From NCBI GenBank assembly GCA_020852155.1, contig JADZBJ010000121.1, positions 1 to 11,395 of the forward strand: DNA of 11,395 nt, given 5' to 3'. The translations under genes were made by a program, and so were the position numbers. The stretch is from Saprospiraceae bacterium. GTDB lineage: Bacteria > Bacteroidota > Bacteroidia > Chitinophagales > Saprospiraceae. Below the pieces are notes generated by a model. The model ran no database searches. It was not told the origin of the DNA and saw only the letters and a program-made list of their open reading frames with translations. Positions 1 to 7,547 of the stretch are shown in pieces. The stretch's first letter is position 1, and each line of letters begins with the position of its first letter.

Positions 1-2957
1 AGCGCCGAGGCATTGCTGCCACCGCCTTGTTCGCAGTACAGATTTTTCAATGCCTTGCTATTAGCCAGCGGGAAATACACCTCGAAACCGCCTTTGAAAA
101 ACTCGGCAGCGAGGCCAAAACTCCACCAACGGGTCAGCCCTTCGCCGGTGGGTGCGGCATCGTCAAACAGCGCGAAATCAAAATACGGTTTTAGCGGAAG
201 CCCTAACGGCAGTCGCTGCGGCAAATCGGCTTTGAGGTTCAGCGAAATCAGGTAATTGTTCGATGTTCCTGACCTGATAAATGCCGGGCCGAAAGCGCCT
301 TTGAATCCGCCGCCGTTGCCTTGCGTTACCTGCCTGCCCAATATGTCTGCACCGCCGTCGCGGGCCGTGAAGGTGTAATCAAATTTATAGTCATTGAAGC
401 CCTGCGGATTGGCCGACCAGGCAAAGACATTCGGGTCGCGGTCGCGCTGACTGTTTTGGATAAAGTATCCGGCAAACAAACGGGCAGATATTTTCCGGTT
501 CTTCTGATAGTACATCTGTTGGCGCCATTCCATGCTGCCTTTCAGGTAATTGGCAGGCCGGTCGAATGCGTCGGTGTAATCTTGTGATTCGAGCATGAAA
601 CAAGCCGTCCAGGGATTGGGCGAGCGTTTTTGACGCATTTCATAACTGAGTTCATAAATCGTGTTGCGTTCCCACGTTTTCCCGGAGTAAGTACCATCGT
701 TAAATACGGGCGTTTCCCGGCGCAGCAACAAGGTCCTGAAATTCAGATAATGCTGGAACGATATGGATTTGTCGGCCAGTTCGAGGCGTATTTGAGGGAC
801 AACACGCGCGGTGCGTGTGTAATAATCATTGCGCCAGTTGTAATCAGTGTGGAAGGTTTTTCCTCCGAGGCTGATGGTGATTTTCGGAAAAATCGAGCGC
901 GTAAAAAAGTGGTATCGAAAATCGGCAAATCCCGTTAATCCACCCAGGTCAGGCTTTGCGGTGGAGGTTGACGTCGCGGGCTGCGTTTCACGCACGGCCG
1001 GCGCAAAACCCGGCGCAATAGTCCAGTTGAAATGGCTGATCGGAAATACAGGATTCGAGAAAATCAGGCCCACTTGCGTTTTATCGGCATTGTTCCAGCC
1101 CAACCAGGGTAGTACGTTGATCTTTGCGTGGCGTGCATCATTGTCGGATAGTACGGGGCCGCCAAACTGAGGACTTCGCAAGCCAGGAAACAAGCCGGAA
1201 GTACGTCGGTAGTTGTTGTTGCGATTGTAATCCAGCGTAGCGTGTTGGGCGTCTATCTCGAAGGCATCGGCGTCGGTATTGTTGAAGCGAACGGATTCTC
1301 CGGGTTTGGCCCAGATGGTGCTCACCACTTCACCGTGCCGAATGGCCGATACAGGCACTGGCGCATCATTCTTGCCTTTGTTTTTCAGGGTAATTTCCCA
1401 GTCGGGATGATTGCTTCCCGATTGTTTTTTGTTGATTTTGCGAATGCCATAATCTGCATAATGCTTCGTTTGCATTTGCTCAAACCACCAATCAGTGTCT
1501 TTCAAACCCGCTTCGGCCCATGAGGCTTTTACGTCGGCGGGGTAGGGGTGTTTGAATTTCCATTGATCGAAATAGTGCTTCATGGCTTTGTCAAAAGCCT
1601 CGGTGCCGACGGCTTGTTCAAGCCAGTACAGCGTATAGGCCGTTTTGGCATAAGCCTGGATGCCATACGCCATCGGCGCCATGTCATTGGAGTGCGTATC
1701 CGGTGGCGTATCATTATGCTGACGCATCAGCATCAATAGCGCACCTTCATATAATGAGCCTTGCGTGTGGTAATCATAGAACCATTTGGGCAGTTTGACA
1801 GGTTCGTTATTGGCGTAATACTGGCGCATATAACGGCCCTCGTAATAGGAATTAAAACCTTCGTCCAGGAAGGGGTGGTCGCGCTCATTCGAGGCCAATA
1901 TGCCATAAAACCAGTTGTGCCCCACTTCGTGGGTGATGACTTCATCAAGCGACCGAGCCGATTCGACAGGGCCGATGACAGTGACCATCGGGTATTCCAT
2001 GCCGCCGCCAGCACTGAGCGCCGAACTGACAGCCGTGGCTTGAGGCCAGGGATATTCACCGACGTGTTTTGAATAAAATTCGACAGCACGGCGCACATAA
2101 GAAGCGCTCTTTTCCCATAATTTGGCCTCCTTGGCCGGGTACATTCCATAACACAATACCGTTCGGCCCGAAGCCAATCGAGCAGTATCGCGTTGTACGA
2201 CGAAGGCTTTGTCGGCAAACCAGGCAAAATCGCTAACCTGACTGGCCGTGAAATGCCAGCGTTCGCGTCCATTTTGAAGATCATCCGGGCTGGTTTTTCG
2301 AGTGCCTGTAGCGCCGACAACATAACCCTCCGGCAGGTCAAGCGTAACATCGTAATTGCCGAAATCGTAGTAAAATTCGCCGATATCCAGATTGGGCATG
2401 GCGTGCCAGCCTTCGCGGTCATACACGGCTGCTTTTGGATACCATTGCGTCATCTGGTAGGTTTGCTCGACGTGGCCCAATCGCGAAAATGAACCCGGAA
2501 TTTTTAATAAATACGGCGTTTTGATCAAAATGCCTTCACCGGGCGCTAATGGTCGGCGCAGGTTGAGTACGGCGATGTCAGGATTTTCAGGGTCATACTG
2601 CCAGGCAATTTTATCTCCGGCCGACTGAAAATCCAGTGACGTATAATTGCCCAACATGTTCGTTGGAGCGAAGTAAAATCCACGGCTGCCGTCCCGGAGT
2701 TTTTGTTTGGCAAACGCTGTTTTTCGCGAGCCGAAGGCATTGGCCCACAGGTGAATCCAGATTTGCGACAACTCGTTGGGCGAGTTATTGATGTATTGTA
2801 TTTCAATTTCGCCGCGCAATGTGTGCTTTTGATCATCGAGCGTGCCGGTGATGCGATAATTGACTTCTTGTTGAAAATAGGGCTTCTGCGCTGTTGCCAG
2901 TTGCATTAATCCTGTAAAAAACAGTGTAAACAGCAGAAAATGTGAACTTTTTATCAT
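1..2957 (-). CDS. Secreted M1-family zinc metallopeptidase with a C-terminal barrel-like half (3' end outside the window)
   Basis: The frame is open from the ATG at 2957 down to base 1, giving at least 985 residues with no stop. The N-terminus (MIKSSHFLLFTLFFTGLMQL, then ATAQ) is a typical signal peptide with likely cleavage around residue 23-24. Residues 318-323 read GGMEYP, a variant of the GxMEN exopeptidase motif. Residues 343-347 are HEVGH, and the third zinc ligand, Glu366, follows after exactly 18 residues (HEXXH-X18-E), which defines the M1 (gluzincin) family. These enzymes cleave N-terminal residues from peptides. From about residue 610 to the edge the protein no longer looks like a peptidase. 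It has alternating aromatic and polar stretches such as FRYHFF, ISARLFAGYF and PYFDFALF, which resemble outer-membrane beta strands. I infer a surface- or outer-membrane-attached aminopeptidase; the barrel is not proven. No partner gene is visible on this strand. Confidence 0.92.
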   Translation of the reverse strand, partial: MIKSSHFLLFTLFFTGLMQLATAQKPYFQQEVNYRITGTLDDQKHTLRGEIEIQYINNSPNELSQIWIHLWANAFGSRKTAFAKQKLRDGSRGFYFAPTNMLGNYTSLDFQSAGDKIAWQYDPENPDIAVLNLRRPLAPGEGILIKTPYLLKIPGSFSRLGHVEQTYQMTQWYPKAAVYDREGWHAMPNLDIGEFYYDFGNYDVTLDLPEGYVVGATGTRKTSPDDLQNGRERWHFTASQVSDFAWFADKAFVVQRDTARLASGRTVLCYGMYPAKEAKLWEKSASYVRRAVEFYSKHVGEYPWPQATAVSSALSAGGGMEYPMVTVIGPVESARSLDEVITHEVGHNWFYGILASNERDHPFLDEGFNSYYEGRYMRQYYANNEPVKLPKWFYDYHTQGSLYEGALLMLMRQHNDTPPDTHSNDMAPMAYGIQAYAKTAYTLYWLEQAVGTEAFDKAMKHYFDQWKFKHPYPADVKASWAEAGLKDTDWWFEQMQTKHYADYGIRKINKKQSGSNHPDWEITLKNKGKNDAPVPVSAIRHGEVVSTIWAKPGESVRFNNTDADAFEIDAQHATLDYNRNNNYRRTSGLFPGLRSPQFGGPVLSDNDARHAKINVLPWLGWNNADKTQVGLIFSNPVFPISHFNWTIAPGFAPAVRETQPATSTSTAKPDLGGLTGFADFRYHFFTRSIFPKITISLGGKTFHTDYNWRNDYYTRTARVVPQIRLELADKSISFQHYLNFRTLLLRRETPVFNDGTYSGKTWERNTIYELSYEMRQKRSPNPWTACFMLESQDYTDAFDRPANYLKGSMEWRQQMYYQKNRKISARLFAGYFIQNSQRDRDPNVFAWSANPQGFNDYKFDYTFTARDGGADILGRQVTQGNGGGFKGAFGPAFIRSGTSNNYLISLNLKADLPQRLPLGLPLKPYFDFALFDDAAPTGEGLTRWWSFGLAAEFFKGGFEVYFPLANSKALKNLYCEQGGGSNASA

Positions 2958-3269
2958 GATATTGCCACCGATTCGGCGATTGTATTGTCCGTAAGTAACC
3001 AATTACATTCGTAAAAGGGACATACAAAAACGCCTTGATTTGTGTCGGCGAAGGTAGTACGAGCATGTGTGGGATTTTCTGCTGACTGCAAAAACTGAGG
3101 TGTTTTCAATCATTTTTGTTGTTTTTGAAAGAATAACGGGGTGTTGCAAACCTGAAAAAAGGATGAAAATGCTGGAGAAAGAATCGTTTCGAGCCAAGCC
3201 GGGAAATCCCGGACATGCTTTTAACTGTACTGAATTCGCATCTTTGTCCAAAAGCAAATAAATCAGGAT
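2958..3269. other. Divergent intergenic region
   Basis: This gap lies between the leftward M1 peptidase gene and the rightward 88-residue gene. Short open frames occur on both strands, but none has a recognisable protein or a codon pattern like the neighbours. A weak promoter-like octamer TACCTTCG is present on the minus strand at 3056-3049, about 90 bases before the peptidase start, but it has no TTG at the right distance. The octamer CATCTTTG at 3239-3246 on the plus strand also lacks a partner -33 element. I see no RNA gene or long repeat here. Confidence 0.5.
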
Positions 3270-3299
3270 TTGGTAAAAAGGCCTCATCGTGTACTTTTG
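3270..3299 (+). promoter_or_regulatory. Bacteroidota-type promoter for the 88-residue gene
   Basis: TTG at 3270-3272 is followed after 19 bases by TACTTTTG at 3292-3299. This is a full match to the known Bacteroidota sigma-factor consensus (-33 TTG, -7 TAnnTTTG). Transcription should begin near 3303-3306, leaving a leader of about 20 bases before the ATG at 3323. Confidence 0.7.
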
Positions 3300-3322
3300 C
3301 CCGCGACACTTGAATAACGACT

Positions 3323-3589
3323 ATGCGCTACACCACGACTACCTTGAAAAAAATCGAAGATGTGTTCGACGAGTTGGACTATGTTGTGCGCTATGAAAAA
3401 GGGAGTTTCCAGAGCGGATACTGTATTGTGGAAACAAAAAGGGTGGCCGTAGTGAATCGCTTTTTTGACACGGAAGCCAGAATCAATTGCCTGCTCGATA
3501 TTCTCTCAAAACTGGAATACGATCCGGCGGTACTTTCTGATAAATCGCGCGACAACATCGAAAAATGGACAAAAGGGCAGGAGGAATGA
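3323..3589 (+). CDS. Small conserved-looking protein of unknown function (88 residues)
   Basis: The predicted product is a soluble 88-residue protein with no signal peptide or membrane segment. It is rich in charged residues and begins MRYTTTTLKKIEDVFDELDY. The pattern suggests an alpha helix (residues 7-18), two or three beta strands (about 20-45, including VRYEKGSF, GYCIVE and RVAVVN), and a second helix (about 49-65), followed by a charged tail. I do not assign a domain. From memory, similar short proteins with an RYEKGxFxSGYC-like segment seem common in Bacteroidota genomes, but I cannot verify this here. A strong promoter sits just upstream, which supports a real gene. The stop codon lies at the edge of the hairpin repeat at 3589-3782, so that repeat probably forms the 3' end of its transcript. 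The next gene (sugar phosphomutase) is about 200 bases away and need not be co-transcribed. Confidence 0.8.
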   Translation: MRYTTTTLKKIEDVFDELDYVVRYEKGSFQSGYCIVETKRVAVVNRFFDTEARINCLLDILSKLEYDPAVLSDKSRDNIEKWTKGQEE

Positions 3590-3782
3590 TTGGATTGATT
3601 CGATTATTTCGATTGATCCGATTAAATCCGATTGCCCGCCGTAGAGCGACGCGGATAACGCGGATTTGAAAACGCGGATTTAACAGATTTTCTTAGTGTC
3701 TCTTCGTGAACCTTAGTGCCTTCGTGGTGAAAAAATCAATCGAATCAATCGGACTTAATCGAAATAATCGAATCAATCAATA
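3589..3782. repeat. Long inverted repeat with GATT-rich arms and a conserved-looking core
   Basis: The left arm (about 3589-3634) and right arm (about 3737-3782) are inverted copies built from GATTGATTCGATT-like units. Bases 3593-3614 and 3757-3778 pair perfectly over 22 bp. The core holds three ACGCGGAT-like units (about 3649-3681), then a stretch rich in TTAGTG and TTCGTG words (about 3692-3729). The shape suggests a dispersed non-coding hairpin element. It overlaps the stop of the upstream gene and ends seven bases before the phosphomutase ATG. It could act as a terminator or be a decayed MITE-like insertion. No open reading frame lies inside. Confidence 0.75.
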
Positions 3783-3788
3783 TACACA

Positions 3789-5189
3789 ATGGCAATTCCT
3801 ATAAAATTTGGAACAGACGGCTGGAGAGCCATCATCGCCGATGACTATACGGTGGACAATGTCAAGCGCGTAGCTGAGGCTACGGCTGTTTTCATGAAAA
3901 AACACAAAATGAAAAAAGCCGTAATTGGTCATGACTGCCGTTTTGGCGGAAAGTTGTTTGTCGAAACTACGGCTAGGGTATTGGGCGCATATGGCATCAA
4001 ATCACACATTGCTGAGGGTTTTGTCAGCACGCCGATGGTCTCGTTGGGTGTGTTCAAACTCAAAGCCGGATTAGGCATCGTTATCACAGCCAGCCACAAT
4101 CCGCCGACTTACAACGGTTACAAACTGAAAGCCTCCTACGGTGGCCCGATGATTCCATCGGATATTGCCGAGGTGGAAAACTATATCCCGGAGGCTTGCA
4201 CTATTGCTGATTTGCCAACAATTCAGGAACTGAAAGACCGCAAACTGATTGAAATTGCAGACCTCGAAGGGATGTACCTCAAGCATGCGCGCAAAAGTTT
4301 TGACCTGAAACTCATCAAAGCATCAGCCGGTAAAATTGCCTATGACGCCATGTACGGCGCCGGGCAAAATGCCATTAAAAAACTGTTGCCCAAGTGCGTT
4401 TTCCTGCACTGCGAAAACAATCCGGGCATGAACGGTCAAGCGCCGGAGCCTATTCACCGCAACCTGCTGCAACTCAGCGAAACCATTCGCAAAAACCCGA
4501 AAATCATGGCGGGCCTTGCCAATGACGGCGACGCTGACCGTATCGGCCTCTACGACGAGGACGGAAATTTCGTGGACAGCCACCACATTCTCCTGTTGCT
4601 GCTTTTGTACCTCCACAAGTACAAAGGCATGACCGGCAAGGTTGTCTTTACCTTCTCGGTGACAGACAAACTGAAAAAAATGGCTGAAAAATTCGGCTTG
4701 CCTTACGAAATCACCAAAGTCGGCTTCAAGTACATCGCCGAGATCATGGTCTATGAAGACGTATTGGTGGGTGGCGAAGAATCCGGCGGTTTGGCGGTGA
4801 AAGGCCATATTCCGGAGCGCGATGGCGTGTGGATCGGCCTGCTGGTGTTCGAATTCATGGCGCGTACGGGCAAGACCTTGAAAGGGCTGGTGCAGGAAGT
4901 GTATGACGAAGTGGGCGAATTTGCTTTTGACCGCGACGACCTGCACATTACAGAAGCGCAGAAGCAAAACGTTATCAAAATGTGCAAAGAGCGCGCCTAC
5001 ACCGCGTTTGGTTCATACAAGGTAAAAAGCGTAGAAGATACCGACGGCTGGAAATTCCTGTTCGGCGACGAAAAATGGGTCATGATTCGCGCGAGTGGCA
5101 CAGAGCCGGTTCTTCGCGTTTATGCCCAGTCGCCCAACCTCACTGAATGCCGCGCTATTCTGGAAGCAACCAAAGCAACTATTTTATAA
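3789..5189 (+). CDS. Phosphoglucomutase/phosphomannomutase (alpha-D-phosphohexomutase)
   Basis: This 466-residue cytoplasmic enzyme moves a phosphate between C1 and C6 of glucose or mannose. The reaction links glycolysis to nucleotide-sugar and polysaccharide synthesis. All four active-site loops of the family are present in order. The phosphoserine loop TASHNP is at 100-105, with catalytic Ser102. The magnesium loop DGDADR is at 246-251, with Asp246, Asp248 and Asp250. The sugar-recognition loop GEESGG is at 329-334. The phosphate-binding loop RASGTEP is at 434-440. The N-terminal KFGTDGWRA (6-14) is also typical. Length is normal for the bacterial family. The start ATG at 3789 directly precedes the conserved N-terminus, and no Shine-Dalgarno sequence is obvious. 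Sequence alone does not decide whether glucose or mannose is preferred, so I give no gene symbol. It is flanked on both sides by hairpin repeats and looks monocistronic. Confidence 0.96.
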   Translation: MAIPIKFGTDGWRAIIADDYTVDNVKRVAEATAVFMKKHKMKKAVIGHDCRFGGKLFVETTARVLGAYGIKSHIAEGFVSTPMVSLGVFKLKAGLGIVITASHNPPTYNGYKLKASYGGPMIPSDIAEVENYIPEACTIADLPTIQELKDRKLIEIADLEGMYLKHARKSFDLKLIKASAGKIAYDAMYGAGQNAIKKLLPKCVFLHCENNPGMNGQAPEPIHRNLLQLSETIRKNPKIMAGLANDGDADRIGLYDEDGNFVDSHHILLLLLLYLHKYKGMTGKVVFTFSVTDKLKKMAEKFGLPYEITKVGFKYIAEIMVYEDVLVGGEESGGLAVKGHIPERDGVWIGLLVFEFMARTGKTLKGLVQEVYDEVGEFAFDRDDLHITEAQKQNVIKMCKERAYTAFGSYKVKSVEDTDGWKFLFGDEKWVMIRASGTEPVLRVYAQSPNLTECRAILEATKATIL

Positions 5190-5235
5190 AAGCGGGTTTC
5201 CTCGCTCGTTAGAGTATGTTTTGATTTCGGTTTTG

Positions 5236-5398
5236 AGAGGTTGTTTAAATTTCACTGCTGGATTCAAAAAGAGGAGACTTTGGCGGTAGCCGATCCTTTT
5301 TTTTCGGGGTGAAGCGGGGGTTTCATCTTGAAAAAAAAGGGAAGGATGGCGGCAAAAGATGCCTTTTTGAACCAGTGAGTGAATTTTAAACAACCTCT
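5236..5398. repeat. MITE-like folded inverted-repeat element (163 bp)
   Basis: The ends are perfect 14-bp inverted repeats: AGAGGTTGTTTAAA at 5236-5249 and its complement at 5385-5398. Further matched pairs lie inside. TTCAAAAAG (5263-5271) pairs with CTTTTTGAA (5363-5371), and CCTTTTTTTTC (5295-5305) pairs with GAAAAAAAAGG (5330-5340). The whole unit can fold into one long hairpin. It holds no gene. Defined ends and full-length symmetry suggest a non-autonomous mobile element rather than a simple terminator. No convincing target-site duplication is visible. It begins 46 bases after the phosphomutase stop and could also end that transcript. Confidence 0.72.
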
Positions 5399-5413
5399 GA
5401 GGCGAGAGCGGGA

Positions 5414-5521
5414 AAATTTTGTTTTAAAGAAGGCAAAATTTGCAGTCGTAGCAGGGTGTTTACGGCGAAAATTTTAACGCACTTTAAAACAAAATTTGCC
5501 GTTCGGAGCCCAAAGTCCGAA
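5414..5521. repeat. Third inverted repeat plus a small hairpin upstream of the permease
   Basis: AAATTTTGTTTTAAAG at 5414-5429 has a perfect 16-bp inverted copy at 5482-5497, separated by 52 bases. Immediately after it, TTCGGA (5502-5507) and TCCGAA (5516-5521) form a second hairpin with an 8-base loop. The structure begins 16 bases after the MITE-like element and ends about 55 bases before the permease ATG, so it probably lies in the permease promoter or leader. No TAnnTTTG promoter is clear in this stretch. Confidence 0.6.
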
Positions 5522-5575
5522 ATCCAAACATACTCTTATATACCATCCATCTTCACCTATCACAACATTACGAAA

Positions 5576-7036
5576 ATGGCAAATTTATGGGTTAAAAAAC
5601 CCTTGTCTCAACTCCTGGCGCAAGCCTCCGACTCTGAAAAGGGATTGAAGCGTACGTTAGGCGCTTACAATCTTATTGCCCTGGGCATTGGCGCCATCAT
5701 TGGCGCTGGCTTGTTTGTCCGCACCGCTGCTGCTGCGGGTCAGGCTGCAGGCCCTGCTGTTACCTTGTCATTCATCGTTGCGGCCATAGGTTGTGCTTTT
5801 GCAGGCCTGTGTTACGCCGAGTTTGCAGCGATGATTCCGATTGCCGGTAGCGCGTACACTTATGCCTATGCTACCATGGGCGAACTCATGGCCTGGGTAA
5901 TTGGTTGGGCGCTGGTCATGGAATATGCGCTGGGCGCTGTAACAGTATCTATTGCATGGTCAGAATATCTGAATAAGCTGGTGGGAGGGGCTATACCCTA
6001 CGAGTGGTGTCACTCGCCGTTGGAAACTTCTCCAACTGGCGTGTCGGGCATCATTAATGCGCCGGCTTTGGTGATCTTGCTCTTACTCACTATGGTGCTG
6101 ATACGTGGTACGAAAGGTTCCGCGATGGTTAATGCCGTGATCGTAGCCATTAAAGTGGCTATCGTACTGGTGTTCATCGTTGTGGGCTGGAATTTTATCA
6201 ATCCTGAGAACTACTCGCCTTACTTCGTACCGAATGTCAAGACAGATGCATTCGACTACACGCCATTCTTTAAGCACGGCTACGGCGGCGTTTTAGGCGG
6301 AGCAGCCATTGTGTTTTTTGCCTTTATTGGTTTTGACGCCGTTTCGACAGCTGCGCAGGAAGCCAAAAACCCGTCTAAGGATATGCCCATTGGTATTTTA
6401 GGGTCTTTGGCCGTATGTACCGTGTTGTATATTTTGTTTGCCCACGTCCTGACCGGCGTAGTGAATTACAGCGAATTTATTGACCCGGCCAAAGGCAAGG
6501 AAGCGTCGGTGGCCTACGCTATCTCGACCTATATGTCGGGCTATGACTGGCTGGCTACGGCTGTAACAGTGGCTATCCTGGCAGGTTTCTCATCGGTTAT
6601 TCTGGTGATGTTGCTGGGTCAAAGCCGCGTATTTTACTCTATGTCTAACGACGGCCTGATTCCTACGGTGTTCTCCGAACTGCATCCGACACACCGCACG
6701 CCTTACAAGTCGAACTGGATTTTGCTTGTTTTCTCCGGTATTTTTGCGGCATTTCTGCCGGGCCACATGGCTGGCGACCTGACTTCGTTTGGTACGCTGC
6801 TGGCCTTCGTACTGGTGAGCATTGGCGTTTGGCTGATGCGCCGCAGTGATCCGGACACGCCTCGTCCGTTCCGTACGCCGCTGGTGCCTTTGGTGCCAAT
6901 TCTCGGTGCAGTTGTTTGTCTGGGTATGATTGTTGCACTGGATAAATACACGCTGCTCGCAGCGTTTGGCTGGATGCTTATCGGATTGTGTGTTTACTTC
7001 CTTTACAGCAGGCACCACAGCAAATTGCAAGCATAA
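5576..7036 (+). CDS. APC-family amino-acid permease (cationic amino-acid transporter type)
   Basis: This is an inner-membrane transporter of 486 residues with about twelve hydrophobic segments, the usual APC-superfamily layout. TM1 carries the glycine-rich substrate-binding motif GIGAIIGAGLF (37-47). The stretch FIGFDAVSTAAQEAKNP (250-266) is the conserved region typical of the CAT/YfnA group. RPFRTPLVPLVP (430-441) before the last membrane segments is also characteristic. I chose the ATG at 5576 (MANLWVKKPLSQLL) because family homology begins there. The in-frame ATG at 5456 would add 40 residues encoded by the inverted repeat, without membrane or family features. Cationic amino acids are common substrates of this group, but specificity cannot be read from the sequence. 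The TAA stop shares its last base with the dtd ATG, so the two genes are almost certainly one transcript and probably translationally coupled. Confidence 0.93.
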   Translation: MANLWVKKPLSQLLAQASDSEKGLKRTLGAYNLIALGIGAIIGAGLFVRTAAAAGQAAGPAVTLSFIVAAIGCAFAGLCYAEFAAMIPIAGSAYTYAYATMGELMAWVIGWALVMEYALGAVTVSIAWSEYLNKLVGGAIPYEWCHSPLETSPTGVSGIINAPALVILLLLTMVLIRGTKGSAMVNAVIVAIKVAIVLVFIVVGWNFINPENYSPYFVPNVKTDAFDYTPFFKHGYGGVLGGAAIVFFAFIGFDAVSTAAQEAKNPSKDMPIGILGSLAVCTVLYILFAHVLTGVVNYSEFIDPAKGKEASVAYAISTYMSGYDWLATAVTVAILAGFSSVILVMLLGQSRVFYSMSNDGLIPTVFSELHPTHRTPYKSNWILLVFSGIFAAFLPGHMAGDLTSFGTLLAFVLVSIGVWLMRRSDPDTPRPFRTPLVPLVPILGAVVCLGMIVALDKYTLLAAFGWMLIGLCVYFLYSRHHSKLQA

Positions 7037-7488
7037 TGCGCGTCGTCATACAACGTGTTTCAGCAGCCTCGGTCGAAATTGAGGGCCAGATCAAGGCCCG
7101 CATTGGGCCGGGGCTGCTGATTTTATTGGGTATTGAATCGGAAGATACACTGGAGGATGCTGACTGGCTCGTCCGTAAAATCAGCGCCATGCGTATATTT
7201 TCTGACGAAAATGGTCTGATGAATCTGTCTGTACAGGATATCAATGGAGCTTTGCTGGTGGTGAGTCAGTTTACGCTATTTGCCAGTACGAAAAAAGGGA
7301 ATCGCCCTTCGTTTATTCGAGCGGCCCGGCCGGAAATTGCTATCCCGATATATGAAAATTTTGTGGAAACTTTGCGTTCTGTTACGGCGCTTTCGGTACA
7401 AACCGGCGAGTTTGGAGCAGACATGAAGGTTCAACTGGTCAATGACGGTCCGGTAACGATCCTGATGGATTCCAAACAAAAAGAGTAG
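7036..7488 (+). CDS. dtd: D-aminoacyl-tRNA deacylase
   Basis: This cytoplasmic 150-residue enzyme hydrolyses D-amino acids, and glycine mischarged on tRNA-Ala, from tRNA, protecting translation. The start MRVVIQRVSAASVEI is the conserved DTD N-terminus. The SQFTLF motif lies at 77-82, the GNRPSF segment at 88-93, and the NDGPVT segment at 136-141, which contains the Gly-cisPro pair that rejects L-amino acids. Together they identify DTD1 with confidence, and the length is normal for bacteria. An upstream in-frame ATG at 6988 is rejected because it lies within the permease gene and adds no conserved sequence. The ATG at 7036 overlaps the permease stop (TAATG), which implies translational coupling. 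Pairing with an amino-acid permease suggests a shared link to amino-acid supply, but this is only an inference from position. Confidence 0.97.
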   Translation: MRVVIQRVSAASVEIEGQIKARIGPGLLILLGIESEDTLEDADWLVRKISAMRIFSDENGLMNLSVQDINGALLVVSQFTLFASTKKGNRPSFIRAARPEIAIPIYENFVETLRSVTALSVQTGEFGADMKVQLVNDGPVTILMDSKQKE

Positions 7489-7509
7489 AAGCGGAGCGGG
7501 TTGTTTTTA

Positions 7510-7547
7510 GTGGCATAAAAAAAGCCACCTAACTTGCGTCAGGTGGC
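7510..7547 (-). terminator. Rho-independent terminator-like hairpin oriented to the minus strand
   Basis: GCCACCT (7524-7530) and AGGTGGC (7541-7547) form a 7-bp stem with a 10-base loop. Seven A residues at 7517-7523 become a T tract directly after the stem when read on the minus strand, which is the classic terminator layout. Read on the plus strand there is no T tract. GTGGC at 7510-7514 can also pair with 7524-7528, so two mutually exclusive hairpins are possible. No recognisable minus-strand gene ends here, while dtd ends at 7488 on the plus strand. Confidence 0.5.

Noticed and set aside
1733..2422. Minus-strand open frame of 229 codons inside the M1 peptidase region
   Set aside because: It is in a different frame from the peptidase, which carries the HEXXH-X18-E motif and signal peptide, so it is a shadow.
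3049..3056. TACCTTCG as a minus-strand promoter for the M1 peptidase
   Set aside because: It matches only seven of eight consensus bases, and no TTG lies about 19 bases upstream.
3589..3782. CRISPR-like array
   Set aside because: The repeated units are GATT-type words in inverted arms, not evenly spaced direct repeats with unique spacers; the same applies to 9509-9721.
4323..4967. Long minus-strand open frame (214 codons) inside the phosphomutase gene
   Set aside because: It is the antisense shadow of a gene with all four family motifs, and its translation shows no recognisable protein.
5456..5575. Longer permease reading frame from the ATG at 5456
   Set aside because: The extra 40 residues are encoded by an inverted repeat, lack family similarity, and precede the normal N-terminus starting at 5576.
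6988..7035. Longer dtd reading frame from the ATG at 6988
   Set aside because: It would lie inside the permease coding sequence and add residues absent from the DTD family; MRVVIQRV at 7036 is the conserved start.
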